Assembly: GCA_949126835.1 (NCBI GenBank) | Contig: OX421492.1 | Coordinates: 38,584,886-38,648,885, forward strand | Reading direction: 5' to 3' | Source: Anisus vortex | Lineage: Eukaryota > Mollusca > Gastropoda > Planorbidae | DNA length: 64,000 bases | The notes under the pieces: generated by a model | Told to the model about the DNA's origin: nothing | The model's input: the letters and a program-made list of their open reading frames with translations, nothing else | Database searches by the model: none | Program-made: the position numbers and the translations under genes | Shown here: one piece after another, positions 44,542 through 58,736 of the stretch | How the letters are laid out: each line of letters opens with the position of its first letter | Numbering within the stretch: the stretch's first letter is position 1

Positions 44542-46186
44542 TGTAGGCAATGACCATAGACCCATCCTAATCAACATAGGAAGATCATGTAGATGCAAGA
44601 CACAGAGAAAAACATTTTGGAACTACAAGAAAGCTAACTGGACCACATAAGTCCAAGAAATAGACTCAGAACTGACAAGCGTTCCAGGGCAGTCTTTAAA
44701 TACTACTGCTTATTCACACATTGTAAACATAATTCTCACAGCATCTGAAAAACATATTCCTCGTGGCAATACAAAACAATACTCACCATTCTGGACCCCA
44801 GAGCTAGAATCCCTAGTAAAAGATAGAGCCAAAGCTAGAAAAACTGCTGAAAAATACCCATCAAAAGAAAATAAAACAAGCTACAATAAACTGACAGCTA
44901 AATCAGATATTACATAAAAGTCAACAAAAAAGCTAAGCGGGTCAAAACATGTTAACACCTTGATCTCAGAAAGGATGGACGCAGGGCATGGACACTTCTA
45001 CATCAGTTAGCAGGCAACAAGACTAAAAGCAACCCAAGGCCCATGACCCATGGAAAATCCCTAACAACAAAGAACAAGAAAAAAGCTGAGATCATCAACA
45101 AACATTTTGCAAGCACAAACAAAACACAGCCGAGAAAGCACCTGGATAAAACCTTTCAAAAACTATTGAAAAAACAAGAGAAAAGCCCATCAGCCAACAT
45201 AAACACTTTTGAAACACCGTTTACACAACAAGAACTAAATGAAGCTCTAAAAAAAACTCAAAACTAGGAAGTCCCCAGGACCTGACAGAATAACAAATGA
45301 AATGTTACAGGGACTAGGCCACACAGCTAAGAAAGTTTTACTAAAATACATCAACACTACTTGGATGACAGGGTCATTGCCAAAAGAATGGAAAACAGCA
45401 AGTATCATACCTATACTTAAGAAAGATAAACCACCTGATGATCCAAAAAGTTATATGCCTATTTCCTTAACATCAACAATAGGCAAATTAGCTGAAAAAA
45501 ATGGTCAACGCTAGGTTATACTGGTGGGTGGAGCGCACAAAATCACTGCACAACACACAGGCAGGATTTAGGAAAGCAAGCAGAACTGAAGACCATCTGT
45601 ACAGATTCATGCAAGACACAGTAGAAGGCTTCCAAAACAACAAACATACCACGGCTGTCTTCATCGACCTCCAGCAAGCATACAACAGAGTATGGAGATT
45701 AGGACTGTTTATGAAGATGAGGAAGATGGGAATACACGGAAAAATGTATCAGTGGATAAAGGCCTTCCTCCAAAACAGAACCATCCGGACTATTTTTGAA
45801 GGAGCACATTCTGACAAAAAGACCCTGGAGGAAGGACTCAATCGAGGATAAGCCCTTAGCTGCACACTCTTCCTAATATTCATCGATGACCTACCTGATC
45901 TCATCCCAGTAAACAAAGCAGTGTAATTTGGACAACATAAAGATATCCAGTTTTAACTAGAACCAAACTAAACAAAGCACTGCTCACTATCTCAACTTAT
46001 TCTAAGCTTTGGAAAATGAATATAAATAAAGAAAAAACAGTGTACACCATCTTTAGCCACAGCAAAAAAAAAACAGCCACAAGAATATGTAACCTAAAAC
46101 TAGATACTATCCTGTTAATAAAAAGAAGAAAACCCAACATACCTGGGCGTGAAACTTGATCAAAAACTCTCCTTAAAACACTTCAT
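44542..46186 (+). pseudogene. Jockey-like LINE reverse transcriptase remnant (copy 3)
   Basis: The RT frame is split into 45302-45514 and 45501-45851 because the run after GCTG is seven A instead of six (near 45495). Copy 4 shares this change. Linker frame at 45043-45267. Confidence 0.85.
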
Positions 46187-46941
46187 GGCATGCCCAGACC
46201 TATCCCAGAATAGATGTCTGTAAATTGTGCCACGGTGTCATGAATGCTTGTACTCTTCAGCTGAGGGTAGGGCCTCTGAAAACGAATATGGTCAGTAGGT
46301 CATCGAACGAAAGTGCATGTTTCGCGCTTATGTCAATTTGACATTTATTGACCTTTTTTTTTCTCATTTAAATTGTAAGCCTATTCTAGCAACAAGAAAA
46401 TAGACAACGCGAACATCCCACAAAATAAGTAAATAATCCCACCCCCTATTACACCAATGTCCGTTGCTATTCACTGTCAAACGGTAAACATGTTTGGGGC
46501 CGTATTCAATCTACATCAACACTAACTTTATTTCTATTGCCCACATCTTCATTTCCGAAATATTGGTATTCTACGTTTCAACATTATAAAGAGTGGTAAT
46601 AAACAACATTTTTAAAATGATAAATACAGTATGATATCTTGTTATTGATAACATCGATGTCTTATATTTTCCTAATTTAAACATAGATAATACGGGCCCT
46701 ATTAGGGGCCATGGTTCCACATCTTGGCTCAGCCACTGCAAAGTAAATAATGTGGTAACAGCTACAGCATTGTTGTGAAGCCCAGATATGTTAGGGTGAG
46801 GGTGGGGGATGGAAATGGGTAGGCCCTATGGTTATATCATTTATATTTAAACTATTAAATTATTAAATGGACCAAAGTTGATGTTTATGATTTCCAGGTT
46901 CAACATTTTTTACTCTGTTTTTATACAGCTTTCATTAAATT
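46187..46941. other. Non-coding (copy 3)
   Basis: As 32657-33411, including the T-run variant near 46353 shared with copy 2. No gene seen. Confidence 0.45.
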
Positions 46942-47099
46942 GCTGTTAGTTCACCGGACTGTCAACCAAAAACCAACGGGCAGGTCCCGGGTTCTACCCC
47001 TGCCACCGACGGATCCCTGTCGCCCTGCAGGAGTTTTGGGCCTAGTAGACGTAATAATCTTCTATCTAGAAGGAACGTCTGTAAACTTATAAGATAAAG
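46942..47099 (+). mobile_element. tRNA-derived SINE (copy 3)
   Basis: Full-length, with B-box-like GGTTCTACCCC and the complete LINE-type tail ending TTATAAGATAAAG. Confidence 0.8.
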
Positions 47100-48657
47100 T
47101 TCTTGTGGTGAGATGGCTACGCCACTGCTCAGCCTTAAAGTGCCAACAGAATCAGGCCTATTGTGTACTAAGAGGTTTATAATATTATGGTCTTTGTTGT
47201 ATGGACATTTTTAGAAAGAATAGTCACAGACTAATGGGTAATGTTTATAATGAAGAGACTATATTAATGTAAGATAAAGGGGACTTTGTTATAATAAAGG
47301 TAAAATTCAACAAAGGGAAATCTACTTGCCAACGATAGAAAAAAAAATCTAAAAATGTGGCGTCGTCTTATTTGTTAAAGAAGAAAAAAAAAGAAAGAAA
47401 AAATGCAACCATGACACAGCAAGGTCCAACTGACCTAATTTGACCTAGTTTGACCTAGTTGTCGGGGTTTTCTGAGCTCTACTTGCTCTACTTCTTTTTT
47501 TTGTATGGTCGGCTTGGGAGGAGGGGTGTGGGGCGGGAAGACCCATTACGTCAAACTGGTAGCCTACGCAATACTACAGAGACAATTATCGATCATGTTG
47601 TAACGTAATACCAGAAAGTACATTTCATATTTTATAGTGCGGCACGAAAAGGAAGGAACGGTTTATGGTTCTCAAACTTTGTAAGACAGTTGGCCTTTTT
47701 TTCCCAAACCTCTTGGGGGCCGAGAGGGGGGGGATTCGATAATTACATAAACGGATCTGTATGCCCTTTGCTAACAGTAAATATATTTTTGTTTGTGGTA
47801 AGCGTAGATAAAGACCATGGTAGGCCAGATTTGGCCCGCGGGTCATAGTTATAAGATGCTCGGTCGTGCAAATCTAAAAGAGTGACGCATTGATCTATCG
47901 AAAAAAAGTAATAAAATAAAAGATTTTCTGCTTAGCGCGTGAAAACTTGAAAACTGAGAATGTATAATTCTTCATTCATTTAATTGCAATGTCTGCCTAA
48001 ACGGAACACTGTTACCTACTAACTGTATAATAAAATGTTTATTTCATTATTCATCTTAATTGTACAGAAAATCATTGTTTAGAGAAGTTTATTTCTTCTT
48101 AAGATTAACCGTGGTCTGAGCTTAGACTTTAAAAAATATACACAAAGTTGTTATTGTAGTTTTTGCCTGACGAATCTAGACAGCCCAATTCCATAGATTT
48201 CTAATTGCATAGAAATGAAAAGTCTGATTTTCTATATCTTTTTTTAGACTATTGTATTAGATTTTGTCGTTCTCTTATGAATTTCGGAATCTGTATTTTA
48301 TTACTACAATAAGTGTAAACTTTCTTTCCTAAAATGGTTCTAATCGATTTCTTTTGAAAAACAAATTTTAAGCGAGAAACGAAGGACAGAAAAATTGAGG
48401 AAAAAAGATGGAGAGAGAGAAAGAAAGAGATAAAGTTATATACATGCCGGTTTCCCTGGCATTGCTCGGAGGAAAAATACATAGGTTTATAGCTACTGAT
48501 AACAATTTTATAAACTTCTATTTACAGAAAGTTATAATAATTTAAAAATTAAATTTTCTTAATTCTTTATTATTTACTGAAAACTTTTAGGAAAGGAATT
48601 ATTTTAAGATATTTTAATCGGGTTAAAAAAGGGCATTTCTTTTTATTTAACAAAATG

Positions 48658-49060
48658 TTTATCTTATCTGATATATTACAGACGCTCCTTTTATAAAGAA
48701 GATTTTTGCGTCCTACACGCATCCTATGTTTGGACTATCCCTGGCTGAGAATCGAAAAACATCTCCCGCATGCGTCTAAAATATAATTATTAGATATTAG
48801 TTACCCGAAACATTTTAGGAAAGCTTTACGTCCGAAAATTCCTTGCAATCTTAAAAAAAGTAATAAAAATAGAAATTAAAAAATTAGAAAAAGGAAAAAA
48901 TGAGTTATCAGTGGGGAATCGAACCCAGGTCGGATACGCTTACCAGCTTGGGAGGACACAGGTAGAAAGCGAGATCGCAAATGTAAAATATGAGACAACA
49001 AAGTCACGAGTCTTTAAATTAACTAATGTGGATCGGAATCCACACATCCGGTCTACTTTA
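48658..49060 (-). mobile_element. SINE-like element (copy 4)
   Basis: B box at 48915-48925 on the minus strand, with the tail intact. Confidence 0.5.
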
Positions 49061-49276
49061 TATTTTTTTCTCCTATGAGGTATTACTTTTTTTTTTTAAA
49101 TTGGGCTTTTTGAAATAGCTTTATTTTATATACATTTTTTTTCTAAAACCAATGCAAAGAAAAAAAGCTTGTGAAAGAGGTCAGGAAGGAGTAGTAAGTG
49201 GGGATAGGGATAAGTTGCAAGGAATCTAACCTCATTCGTTTCTGTAGAAATCTTTCACACAATGACTAGCCTAGTG

Positions 49277-49507
49277 CAGCGGTCGACAACCATTTGATAA
49301 CAGTATGCCAAAGTAGGATTCTTAATTCATTAAGCGTACTAAAAGCCTAAAGTTCATCCTGCTTTAGCAGTCAACTTCTTGTAGAAGTCCTAGAATTGCC
49401 TTTTTTTTTGGTAGTCTTCCGCGTGCCATTGAAAATTGCTTCGCGTGCCATTGAAAATTGCTCCCCGTGCTAAGTCTGGTGCGCGTTCCGTTAGTTGCCG
49501 ATCCCTG
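49277..49507. mobile_element. hAT-like MITE (copy 4)
   Basis: Uninterrupted. The right terminal repeat has decayed to TAGTTGCCGATCCCTG. Confidence 0.72.
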
Positions 49508-50645
49508 GTCTTATCTTATCTTATACATTACAGACGCTCCTTCTATTAAGAAGATTATTGCGTCCTACGCTCATCCGTGGTCCGAGTCTAGTCTTGCATT
49601 TTTATAAATGTTTTAAATGATGTTAGGTTATTGGTTTTCCTGGTTTGTTCAGGCAACCCATTCCATGCCCGAATGCCACTCGGGAAGAAAGAGTACTTAT
49701 ATGCATTTGTTCTCGCATAAGGGACAAGGAAGGTGTTTTTGTCTTTAATTTAGAAATACAACCCAATAACAATCTGTTGCAAAGCTCAGATAAACATAGA
49801 GTTTAATGCCTTATGTATTATTACTACTTTACTCTTTGCCCTTCTGTCCTCTAGTGTTTCTAGGTTTAGTGATTTGACTAATGGTGTTACTCTTGTCAAT
49901 TGGAAATATTTACTAGTTATAAACCTTGCAGCTCTTTTTTGAATTTTTTCAAATTTTTTTAATGTTTTCTTTAGTTGATGGGTCTCATACAGATCCTGCA
50001 TATTCTAGTATAGGCCTAACTAATGTGAGATAGCATTTTAGTTTTATATTCTTATTACATTTGTAAAAGTTCCTTTTTATGAATCCTAATGTTTTGTTTG
50101 ATTTTTTAATTACTTCATCAATGTGAGGGTTCCAAGATAACTTATCATTTATTATTACTCCTAGATACTTAGCATTGCTAGTTTGAGTTAGTTCTTTACC
50201 ATGAATGAAGTAGTTTGCTATTATTTGTTTTTTTTTCTTGGATACCCTTATTAGTTAGCATTTTTCTGGGTGAAAAGACATACTCCAGTTTGATTCCCAT
50301 TTTTGTAGTTCATCTAGGTCTTTTTTAAAAGTTCACTATCTTTTCCTGTCTTTATTATTCTATAAATTATGCAATCATCGGCAAATAATCTTACTTTTGT
50401 GCCTGTGTTGATGCAATTTGGCAGATCATTAATGTAAATTAGAAATAGTAAGGGCCCTAGAACAGTTCCTTGTGGAACTCCTGAGTTTACTGTTATTGGT
50501 GATGACTTAGAGCCATTTATTATCAGTGTTTGTTCTCTGCCTATACGAAAGTCCTGAATCCACTGATGTAAGGGACCAGAGATGCCAAAGTATTTAAGTT
50601 TTTTAAGAAGACTAGAATGATGAACTTTATCAAATGGTCTAGTGG
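49508..50645 (-). pseudogene. CR1-like LINE remnant (copy 4)
   Basis: As copy 1, with the inversion at 49746-49798. The C-terminal frame KKFEKIQKRAARFITSKYF is open from 50001 down to the inversion breakpoint, where it stops. Confidence 0.85.
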
Positions 50646-53600
50646 GGGCTTAGTAAAATGTATATGAAGAATGGATTTTAAAAAATTGTCATTTGAAGAC
50701 ATAGGTAGGGCTACGTCGAATAAAAGTTTTACCGTACAGTATAAGTAAAATAAAACGAGGGAAACCTTTATATATTCTAATACAAAAAAAAATATTGTAC
50801 AGACGAACTCGAAATCTTTTATTTAAAGCGGAGTGGCCCTGTCGTCAACAGACAGTATGGATTTTCTTTCAGGCATAGCCAGAATTGAGGCCAGATCGAG
50901 AAGGACAAATGGTTGGTTCAAGTGTTCCAATATACATGAATGATAAAACATTTTCTTTTAAATTTCAATAAATAGGACATAAAAAAGAAATGTACAGGTA
51001 ATTGTATGTTACTTCCTGAACTTTTGTATATATATCTATGATTTTTTTCTCTATCTATTTATTTACCTAACTATTTGTTTCAAAATTATTTTTTTCTATA
51101 TATTTTTACTCCCTTTCTTTTAACTCGTACTGTCTGTCTGTTTGCTCTGCTCGGTTGTTAGCGAAACTTTGCATAGATTTTTCGACCACTTTCCGTCGTC
51201 CCATCAAGCTGAAACTTGGGCAGCAGACTTATCCCGACTAACAATACGTTCTATCAAATTTTCAGCATTATAGCGTTAGGAATAGTCACGAATTCATTTG
51301 ACCAATTTGCGAATCGAAGAAAATATTTTACGTCAAACATGGCTGCCTTTACCGGAAGAGACGAAAGTAAATAAACTTTTCGGATATGTTAGTTTTTACG
51401 AAATAAATAGAATAAAAACGAATGTAGCCAAAACAAAGCGAGTTATCTTTTTATGGTTTTTCCGGTGCAAAGCTAGATAAATAAAATGGATACGCAAAAT
51501 TTATATTAGTGTGGAAATTCATAAGGTATGATATCACTTAGATCTATATTTATTTTAATCTCTCAAATATAAATTAAATATAAACTTAGTTTACAAAGAA
51601 AGGGAGTATTATAAAAACTTTGTTTTTATGGGTTAGTTTATTTTCTAATTATTAATTTTTCTTTTTCAATTTATTTATTTTGGCATCTATTTATTTTTCC
51701 AGCAATTTTTTTTTCTATATGTTTTGACTTTTTTTTAAAATCTATGTTTTAATTTTCTTATCGTTTTTTAACCCTATCTATTTATTTCTATATCTATTTA
51801 CCCCTCCTCTCTCTCCCTCCCTCTATTTATTTGTCCATCTATCTATTTATCTATTTTCTATTTATCTTTATATCTATGAAGTTATAAAGCTATCTATTTA
51901 TCCAGAAATCTATCAAATTATTATATATCTATCTATTTATCTCACTATCAATCTATCTCTCTAATAAATAAGTATAAACCTTAAATTCATATTATAGTAT
52001 CCTTGTTTTTTTTTTATTAAAAAATTTGGCGAATTGAATAAATCACTGTAATAAACTGTGTATGTGGAGGAAAGGGGCGGGAGGCTATGTAAGAATGTTA
52101 TAGTTGATCACGTGGCGTTTCAAGTCTATACCATTCACTAAGTCTTGTATAGAAACTAATTAAATAAACAACAACACGAAAGCTTTGCGCCACCGGGCGT
52201 TCATATGGAGACATACTCGCTACGCACATGGACGTCCGCTAGAGGGATTGCCATTTTTACCTGCGCCACTTCTTTGTCAATGTCTAAAAATCTAGCAACG
52301 TCAGATGGCCTCACATAGACATTTAGTTTCAGTGAAATATTTTATAATCTCGGTTATACTCAACCCATCTATAATGTATATATATAATACTAGTTATACA
52401 TCTAACAATTATGGGAATTATAATCTTGCATTTTAACCCCCACTTTCCCAATCCCACATTCTCGATATCGGTACTAAATTGCTATCTTTTCCGTAGCCAT
52501 TTTAACCCTTACAGTCCCAGGCGCGTATATAGCGGAACTGAAGGCAGCATAGATAGAAGTAGGTCGGTACTGCCAAACATTCACAAATTCAAAAATTACG
52601 CATTACATACGTAAATATTCGCATTGCTTAATTCAAAGGGGAAAATCCCAAGGGAAAATTATATAATTCATTTTAAGCTTTCATATTATGTTAGTGGAGC
52701 AGTTTCCAAAATTTGTTCTCTGGCGGCGGCGCCATTTTTAACGAGAACTTTTCTCATGGCACCCTTCCCTATGTCGAAGCCTCTTCCTGCAACCCCATTA
52801 AAGACTCCTCATCTTGCTAACGTTTTTTCTAGTAGAGGCCTTCAATATAAATCCGTTTCTATAAAAGTTTCAAATACACCTTTGTTGTTTTTGATGTTGT
52901 ATATATTCTTCCCAAATTAAATAATATATAACGGATTGAGTCAATAAATTTATTATCTTATTTATACAGAATATATTATACAAATTAATGAGCCTAACGC
53001 AAGGATGGACTGTGGCAATCATATGGGATAGAACCTGAACTTTTGGTTTTTATCAAAATATATAGGGCATGACGTCACGATTTTTTTTTTATATCTAGGA
53101 AAATTCATAAATGACCTTCCCTTCCTTTTAACTTTTTAACGCTTTTGTTCGAAAAAAAATAAATTTAGAACTGATATCTAAAAACAACAGATAAAAACAA
53201 CACATAATAACACGAATTATGGAAAAGCACACGAAACATTCATAACGAAATCTACATAAAATATTTTAAATTTCATTTTTTTTCGATAAATATCGTCATA
53301 ACCTCTGTAGATACTTATTATTTTAATTTAATTTAAATACTAATGTAAAAAATAATCCATAATTGTATGAAGAGATTGGTGTACGTTTTAATATTATCAT
53401 TTTAATTTACTGCCAATCATCATTTATTTACTTAAAAACAGGTTATCTGCTCTTGTAATTAATAAGAAATTAAGCAAGAGTGATTCGCTCCTGTTCTTGA
53501 CTGATGAACTACCGAATTAAAAACAGTAAAAAATCAAGCTGTGTCCCATTTTTCCGGGTGCTGGTGTGTGTACATAAGTGGGTGCTGAAATCCATTGATA

Positions 53601-53964
53601 GATTAAAAAAAAATATATACCATTTTTTAGGGAAATGAATTTTGCAAAAGATAGATGATATAAAGGCAGATGACAGCATGGCTTGATTTTCAGAAGTAAT
53701 TTTTTTATGTGTTTACAAATATATTTTGTTTTTGATGCAATTATTATTGTCAATAATAATGTTTCTAAGTGTTACAAAAATGTAAGTTAACACAGAGTCG
53801 TCATTCCATTATTTCGTCTTCTTTAAAAAGAAATTGGTATGAAAACGAATATTTGCACAATTATTCTCAAAATTAAATTATCTATTAAGCAGAATATTTT
53901 GAAGATTTGCATAAAATCATGTAGGAATCAAATTTGTGCAGTTATTAACATATCTCTCTTTATT
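50646..53964. other. Non-coding stretch (copy 4)
   Basis: Microsatellite at about 51775-51965. Lacks the 22 bp GTAC-bounded segment near 52569, like copy 1. The CRE-like palindrome is broken (CATGACGTCACG, near 53069). No gene seen. Confidence 0.5.
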
Positions 53965-54405
53965 CTTTATCGCTCCCCGTGGAGCATAAGGCAGCAACAT
54001 AGTTCCGCCATGCTTCCCTATCCTAGGCGAGCCATCTGATCTCATGCCATGTTTTAACCCTCACCTGATCTTCCATATTAGTTTGACCTTTGGATGTTTT
54101 TGTTGCTGTTTCTGAAGCCTGCTGGATTTTTATTTTTTTACATGGCAGGTTGCTAGCCTAGCGCATAACCGTCTGTGGAAGAATTTCCTCTCTCAGCTCT
54201 CGGGATAGCTGCCTTTTTTTTCGGGTTATGTTTCCTAGCCTATGTGGATTCCTCCGCTTCCTGCTAGTCTAGGCAACAGGTACTGATTTTGGTCCGCCCC
54301 GGGTATTTGATTTCCCCGGTACCTACTATATCTGGTGGGCTTTCTCCGATCCGCCGCCTGGAGAGGCGCCCGATGGGAGATCAGTAACTCCACACGAGAA
54401 GTAAA
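53965..54405 (-). mobile_element. Internally deleted LINE remnant (copy 4)
   Basis: As 6712-7150. Carries the CCTGGAGAGGCG variant that also marks the fragment of copy 5. Confidence 0.5.
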
Positions 54406-54560
54406 TAAGCTAATTTACATAATGAATTGCACCACCAATCAACCTTACAACAAAGGCTAAGGCTATACGGACCCGGGTCCCTTTAGAATTAAATGGCTAT
54501 ACACAAAATATATTTGTTTAAATGATTTATAAGAAATAGCACACACAAAAAAAAAACAAC

Positions 54561-54720
54561 ACCAAATCTATCCCTATCCAATATAACCTAACCGATATTA
54601 ACTATTACAAAAAATACTACAAAGCCATCCCTAACCTATATAAACTAACCGATATTAACTATTACAAAAAATACTACAAAGCCATCCCTAACCTATATAA
54701 ACTAACCGATACTAACAACT
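54561..54720. repeat. 57 bp minisatellite (copy 4)
   Basis: Three units. The second unit has been partly homogenised to the first (GATATTAACT and AATACTAC in both). Confidence 0.8.
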
Positions 54721-55024
54721 ATTTATTACTTAATCTATCGGGTCCGAATAGCCACTTCGTACAACAAAATTGCAACACTACAAAGTGAATTCTGTCTTCC
54801 TTCTAAAAGTTGGATTCTCTTAACACGTTGTAGTGAGGCGGCGTACCCGGCCATTTTCAACACTAACAAGTGAATTTCATTTTCGTCGATCAAATTTTCT
54901 CACACGTTGTGCCAGTGAGAACGCCAGGTTTCTCTCTGTCTGCTGGTTATCCACCTAACAAAGACGTATCTCGACCAGCAGCTGACAAAGAGCAGTATTC
55001 TGCTAGCTAACACTTCTACGAAAG

Positions 55025-55118
55025 GACGTCTTAGACGTCATTAAAAAACATTATAGCTGATATAAAAACTAAGACGTCTTACAAGACATTATAGCTGATA
55101 TAAAAACTAGGACGTCTT
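55025..55118. repeat. 38 bp GACGTC repeat (copy 4)
   Basis: Two tandem units as in copy 1. Confidence 0.6.
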
Positions 55119-55162
55119 TAAAAACACTCTTTATTACAGTCGCGAGATATCTTTCACTTGCG

Positions 55163-55741
55163 TAAGGGTACGTTTATAGAGGCGGCGGGTTTCGGAAAAT
55201 CGCACGCGCGAGCCGACCCGAGCGAAGTCGTGCGAGTAGTGTTACTATATAATATTTGATTTGCAGTTGTTCATAGAGGACGCGGGTCTCTCGAGGCGAC
55301 AAATTTGCCGACCGGCGCGTGTAATTACCAGAACTAGTTTTTAGTTCTTGTTGCGCGTTGCCGCGCCGAACTTTGTAGGCTGTGCACTTGTGCTGGCTGT
55401 GTGTTACATTAAAATATACGTTCATATTTGTTGATAAACAACGGCTCAAGATAGATGTTGACCAACTTATCACTGCAGTTTTAAAAAGTCCGTTAATATT
55501 GGACAAAATAATAAAATAATATGCCAACAGTCATCAATAAAATAAGCCATTTTTTTGTGTTTGCTATTGCAAGGAGAGACTGTAAATTAGATATTGCATG
55601 TGACGTGTTTGTCGACTCGTGTGGGGTTTTCCCGCTTTTGCTATGAACACCAACCGCGCGCATGATTAGGCGCGGTTTTTTAGCGCGAGTGACCAGCTCG
55701 CGGCAACCCGCCTACCCGCCGCCTCTATAAACGTACACTTA
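55163..55741. mobile_element. 580 bp TIR element (copy 4)
   Basis: Inverted ends kept. Shares CTATGAACACC with copy 3. Confidence 0.75.
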
Positions 55742-57022
55742 GCCCATTAGTTATTTGGTTCTGTAGATAAATTATTAGAGAATTTTGATCGTTTTGCACG
55801 AATCAATTCATTAAATGTCTTGCAAACCAGCACAGAACAGCGGATCGAGGAAGCTCGCATGAGTAACGCCTCAGACCGTAATGTTTAAGCAATATTAAAA
55901 GTAACAATCGGAAGTTTTTTTAAACATTCTAAGATACTAAGCCTAAATGGTATTGTTTGTGCACAAATTATACCCTTACACAAGCTTTAAAAAAAGGCTA
56001 TATTTATTATTTTTCACACATTATAGATATAAAAAAATAACTATTGTCACATATTGGTGGTAATATCTATTACTGGAACACACAGTACTTATTTCCTCTC
56101 TCTCTCTCTCTGTCACGGAGACGTTAAGTCTAGACTTGGTCTCGCGGTATCACAATAACATAGCAGAAACATAGTTCGACTTAGGAATGTTTGGCATGGA
56201 CGACTTATAGGCTTGGAGACCCGTTTAGTGTGTAGTGGAAACGGTAAACACACAGGTGACAGACTAGAACTAGTTGATACTTAATACTTGTGCGACCGCG
56301 AGAAGGACTCTGCATGGACAAAGAGAGATAGAATCCAGCATGATAATAAATCTAGCTAGACACCGACAGGAGCCAGACTTGGTAGGTTCGATGCAAAACT
56401 ATTTAACGTAGTGAAGCTAGAGAATGGGCACAGAGGATCTCTTTTCTGTTCCTCAATCAACTGTTCACGAGTTGATACAGGCTCCCCCTCCCCCCCCCCC
56501 CCCGTGTAGGTATCGGATCCTGAAAATGACCAGGTGAAAGAACAACCCCACTGCTAGCCCCACTTGCATGTCGCGACTAATAGTGGGTTGTGCATTGGGT
56601 ATAACCCGGGCACGTAAAACTTGTTCCCCCCCCCCTTTGTGGTGCTGTTTGACAGAGGTCCAGTTTGCACTACCCTGGATAGAGGTTTTACGCAACTCCT
56701 ACTGGGGAGCTCTGGTGTTGGTAGCATGGGGATGACTAGGTGTAAAGTCGTGAAGGGACCTGGATCCAGGATGTGGCAATTCCACTGAGTATTCACAGAA
56801 TCTAAAAAACTAAATGGCACAACTGAGTGTCATAACCATTTGGAGAGCCCAGTGGATGGCGGAGCTTGGACTATAGGCCAGCCCCACCTCGGTACAACTC
56901 AGCCCTGACTCAATGCAGCCTGATCCCGGAGTACAACTCACAGGTGCTGGGCACAGAACCGAAAACTCTCTTGAACTGCGGGGTTTGAAAAAAGCCGCAA
57001 AGGAAATCCCAGAATTATATTA
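55742..57022. other. Non-coding, deletion junction, LINE leader (copy 4)
   Basis: CT microsatellite near 56096-56111. The 350 bp deletion junction at 56435-56436 is identical to copy 1. Poly-C run of 14 at 56490-56503, and a second run of 10 C near 56626, shared with copy 1. Confidence 0.5.
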
Positions 57023-57655
57023 ATGCCAGAGAAACCTAAGAAAAAAACATACGAGCTCAGACGTAGCCTCGTAAAAGGTCTGCGCACGGCAGTTTCTTCC
57101 AGGGCTGCCTGTGATAAGTCAGCGACTGGAAACACCAACCTAAATATTCTACAACTGAACATATTAGGATTAAAAAACAAAAGAACTGAACTAGAACACT
57201 TACTTCACAAGCATGAGATACACGTCGTATTACTACAAGAGACACTACTCCCCAATAAAAAAGTCAACATCACAGGATACACTAAATATAAATGCAGCTG
57301 CACTAAATGTCAAGGAATCATGACACTCATCCAAAATGACACCCAGGCAGAAGTAACGAACAACAACAATTGCTCAGACATTGACATACAAGACATAGTT
57401 CTTTGGAGAGGAGGAATAAAGTACACACTAAGAAATATGTATTGCCCCCCATCGTCAACTGCAAGAATTGACATACAGCTCTCCTACCACTCTAGAACAA
57501 TTATTGCAGGAGACTTTAATGCCCATACACCAACCTTAGGGTACTCAAGCTACAACAACAGAGGAAAAGACCTAGAGGATATTGTCAACTCAACAAACCT
57601 TCAGCTACTACAAAACAAGAATTCCCCACCAACCTTTCTACACAGGGCACACAAT
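57023..57655 (+). pseudogene. Jockey-like LINE endonuclease, interrupted by L2 insertion (copy 4)
   Basis: Open from ATG through GDFNAH and FLHRAHN, then interrupted at 57655 by the L2-like LINE. The remaining codons resume at 61233. Confidence 0.88.
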
Positions 57656-57989
57656 GTTGTGTTGTGTTGTGTTTTGCGCCAGCAGGCAGCAGTGTTTGTT
57701 TCAGTCTCTGTTTTTGGACTGTTTTTGGACTTTTCCTGTGATTAAGTCATTGTTTATATACTTAAATTTTGTACTAGTGCATTACTTGTGAATTTATCTA
57801 TGACATTGTGTGTAATGTTCTATTGATGGTCTTGGACCTGGTTAATTATCAACTGATTATCAATTGATTTTGGTGTTTCCATACACTCTAACTTGTGGTT
57901 TATAAGTGAACTGTTCTCACAGTTCTGTACTGTGTTCCATCTTGCTACGCTCCATAACTCTACCGTCACCACTATTTGTAAACAAAGAG

Positions 57990-58736
57990 ATGACGACTGC
58001 CACACTAGTTATTTTCTTATCTGCCTTTATTATATTGTCAACTATCAGGCACCATCAATCTGCTTATAATATTCTGCTTCAAGTGTTAATACATACTACA
58101 AACAGTATTTATCCTTCTACTCGCCGGCCTGGTGTAGGGGTTCACATACCGAAAAGAAGAGGAACGAGAGCTGGTCGATTGCATCGTATTTGGCATGGCA
58201 AACCGCTGTCGTGCTCCGAGGATGTCCTTCCCCTCTCACAAACATTACCCAAGCAGATAGAAGATGACATCCATACAATATCTACAGTTAGTAATGTCAC
58301 GATAGGTATTCTAAATGCGCAGTCCTCAGTAAAGAAAGCTATCCTCATCAATGACCTTATCATTGAAAAATCACTTGATATTATGATCATCACGGAGACT
58401 TGGCTGCATGAGGGGGGTGATGAACCAGCAATTAGAGAGATGACGCCTACTGGCTATGTCTTTTTTCAAAAGCCCCGCTCTACTGGTCAACGTGGTGGGG
58501 GCTTAGCAGTGATCTATCGATCTGCCTTGACTGTGAGGCTTTGTAACGATATGAACTACTCCTCATTTGAATGCATGAACTTCGTGATCTCCCAAGGCAA
58601 ACAAACTGTTCGAATCATTGTTATATATAGACCTCCGCCTTCTCCCGCTAATCAGATAAAGGAAAGCAGTTTTCATGACGATTTTGGGAACCTTGTATCA
58701 TCTTTTAAAAAACAAGAGCTTACTGATCTTAGGTGA
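57990..58736 (+). pseudogene. L2-like LINE ORF, part 1 (endonuclease N-terminus)
   Basis: The first ATG of the frame is 57990. Features: a hydrophobic N-terminal stretch, then endonuclease starting at GILNAQSSVKKAILINDL, catalytic Glu in IIITETWL-like MIITETWLHEGG, and RGGGLAVIYRS. The frame ends at 58736 after a run of six A at 58707-58712, where it should pass to the next frame. The endonuclease would cut the target for reverse transcription. Confidence 0.85.

Larger units (their letters stand above)
33723..47263. repeat. 13.5 kb tandem unit, copy 3 (fullest unit)
   Basis: Third direct copy, 13,541 bp. It has neither large insertion and keeps both the SINE-like segment deleted in copy 2 and the 350 bp segment deleted in copies 1 and 4, so it is the most complete version of the unit here. 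Confidence 0.95.

Noticed and set aside
57023..57745. 240-codon frame fusing endonuclease to new C-terminal residues
   Set aside because: The last 30 codons come from the leader of the inserted L2-like LINE, so the fusion is accidental.
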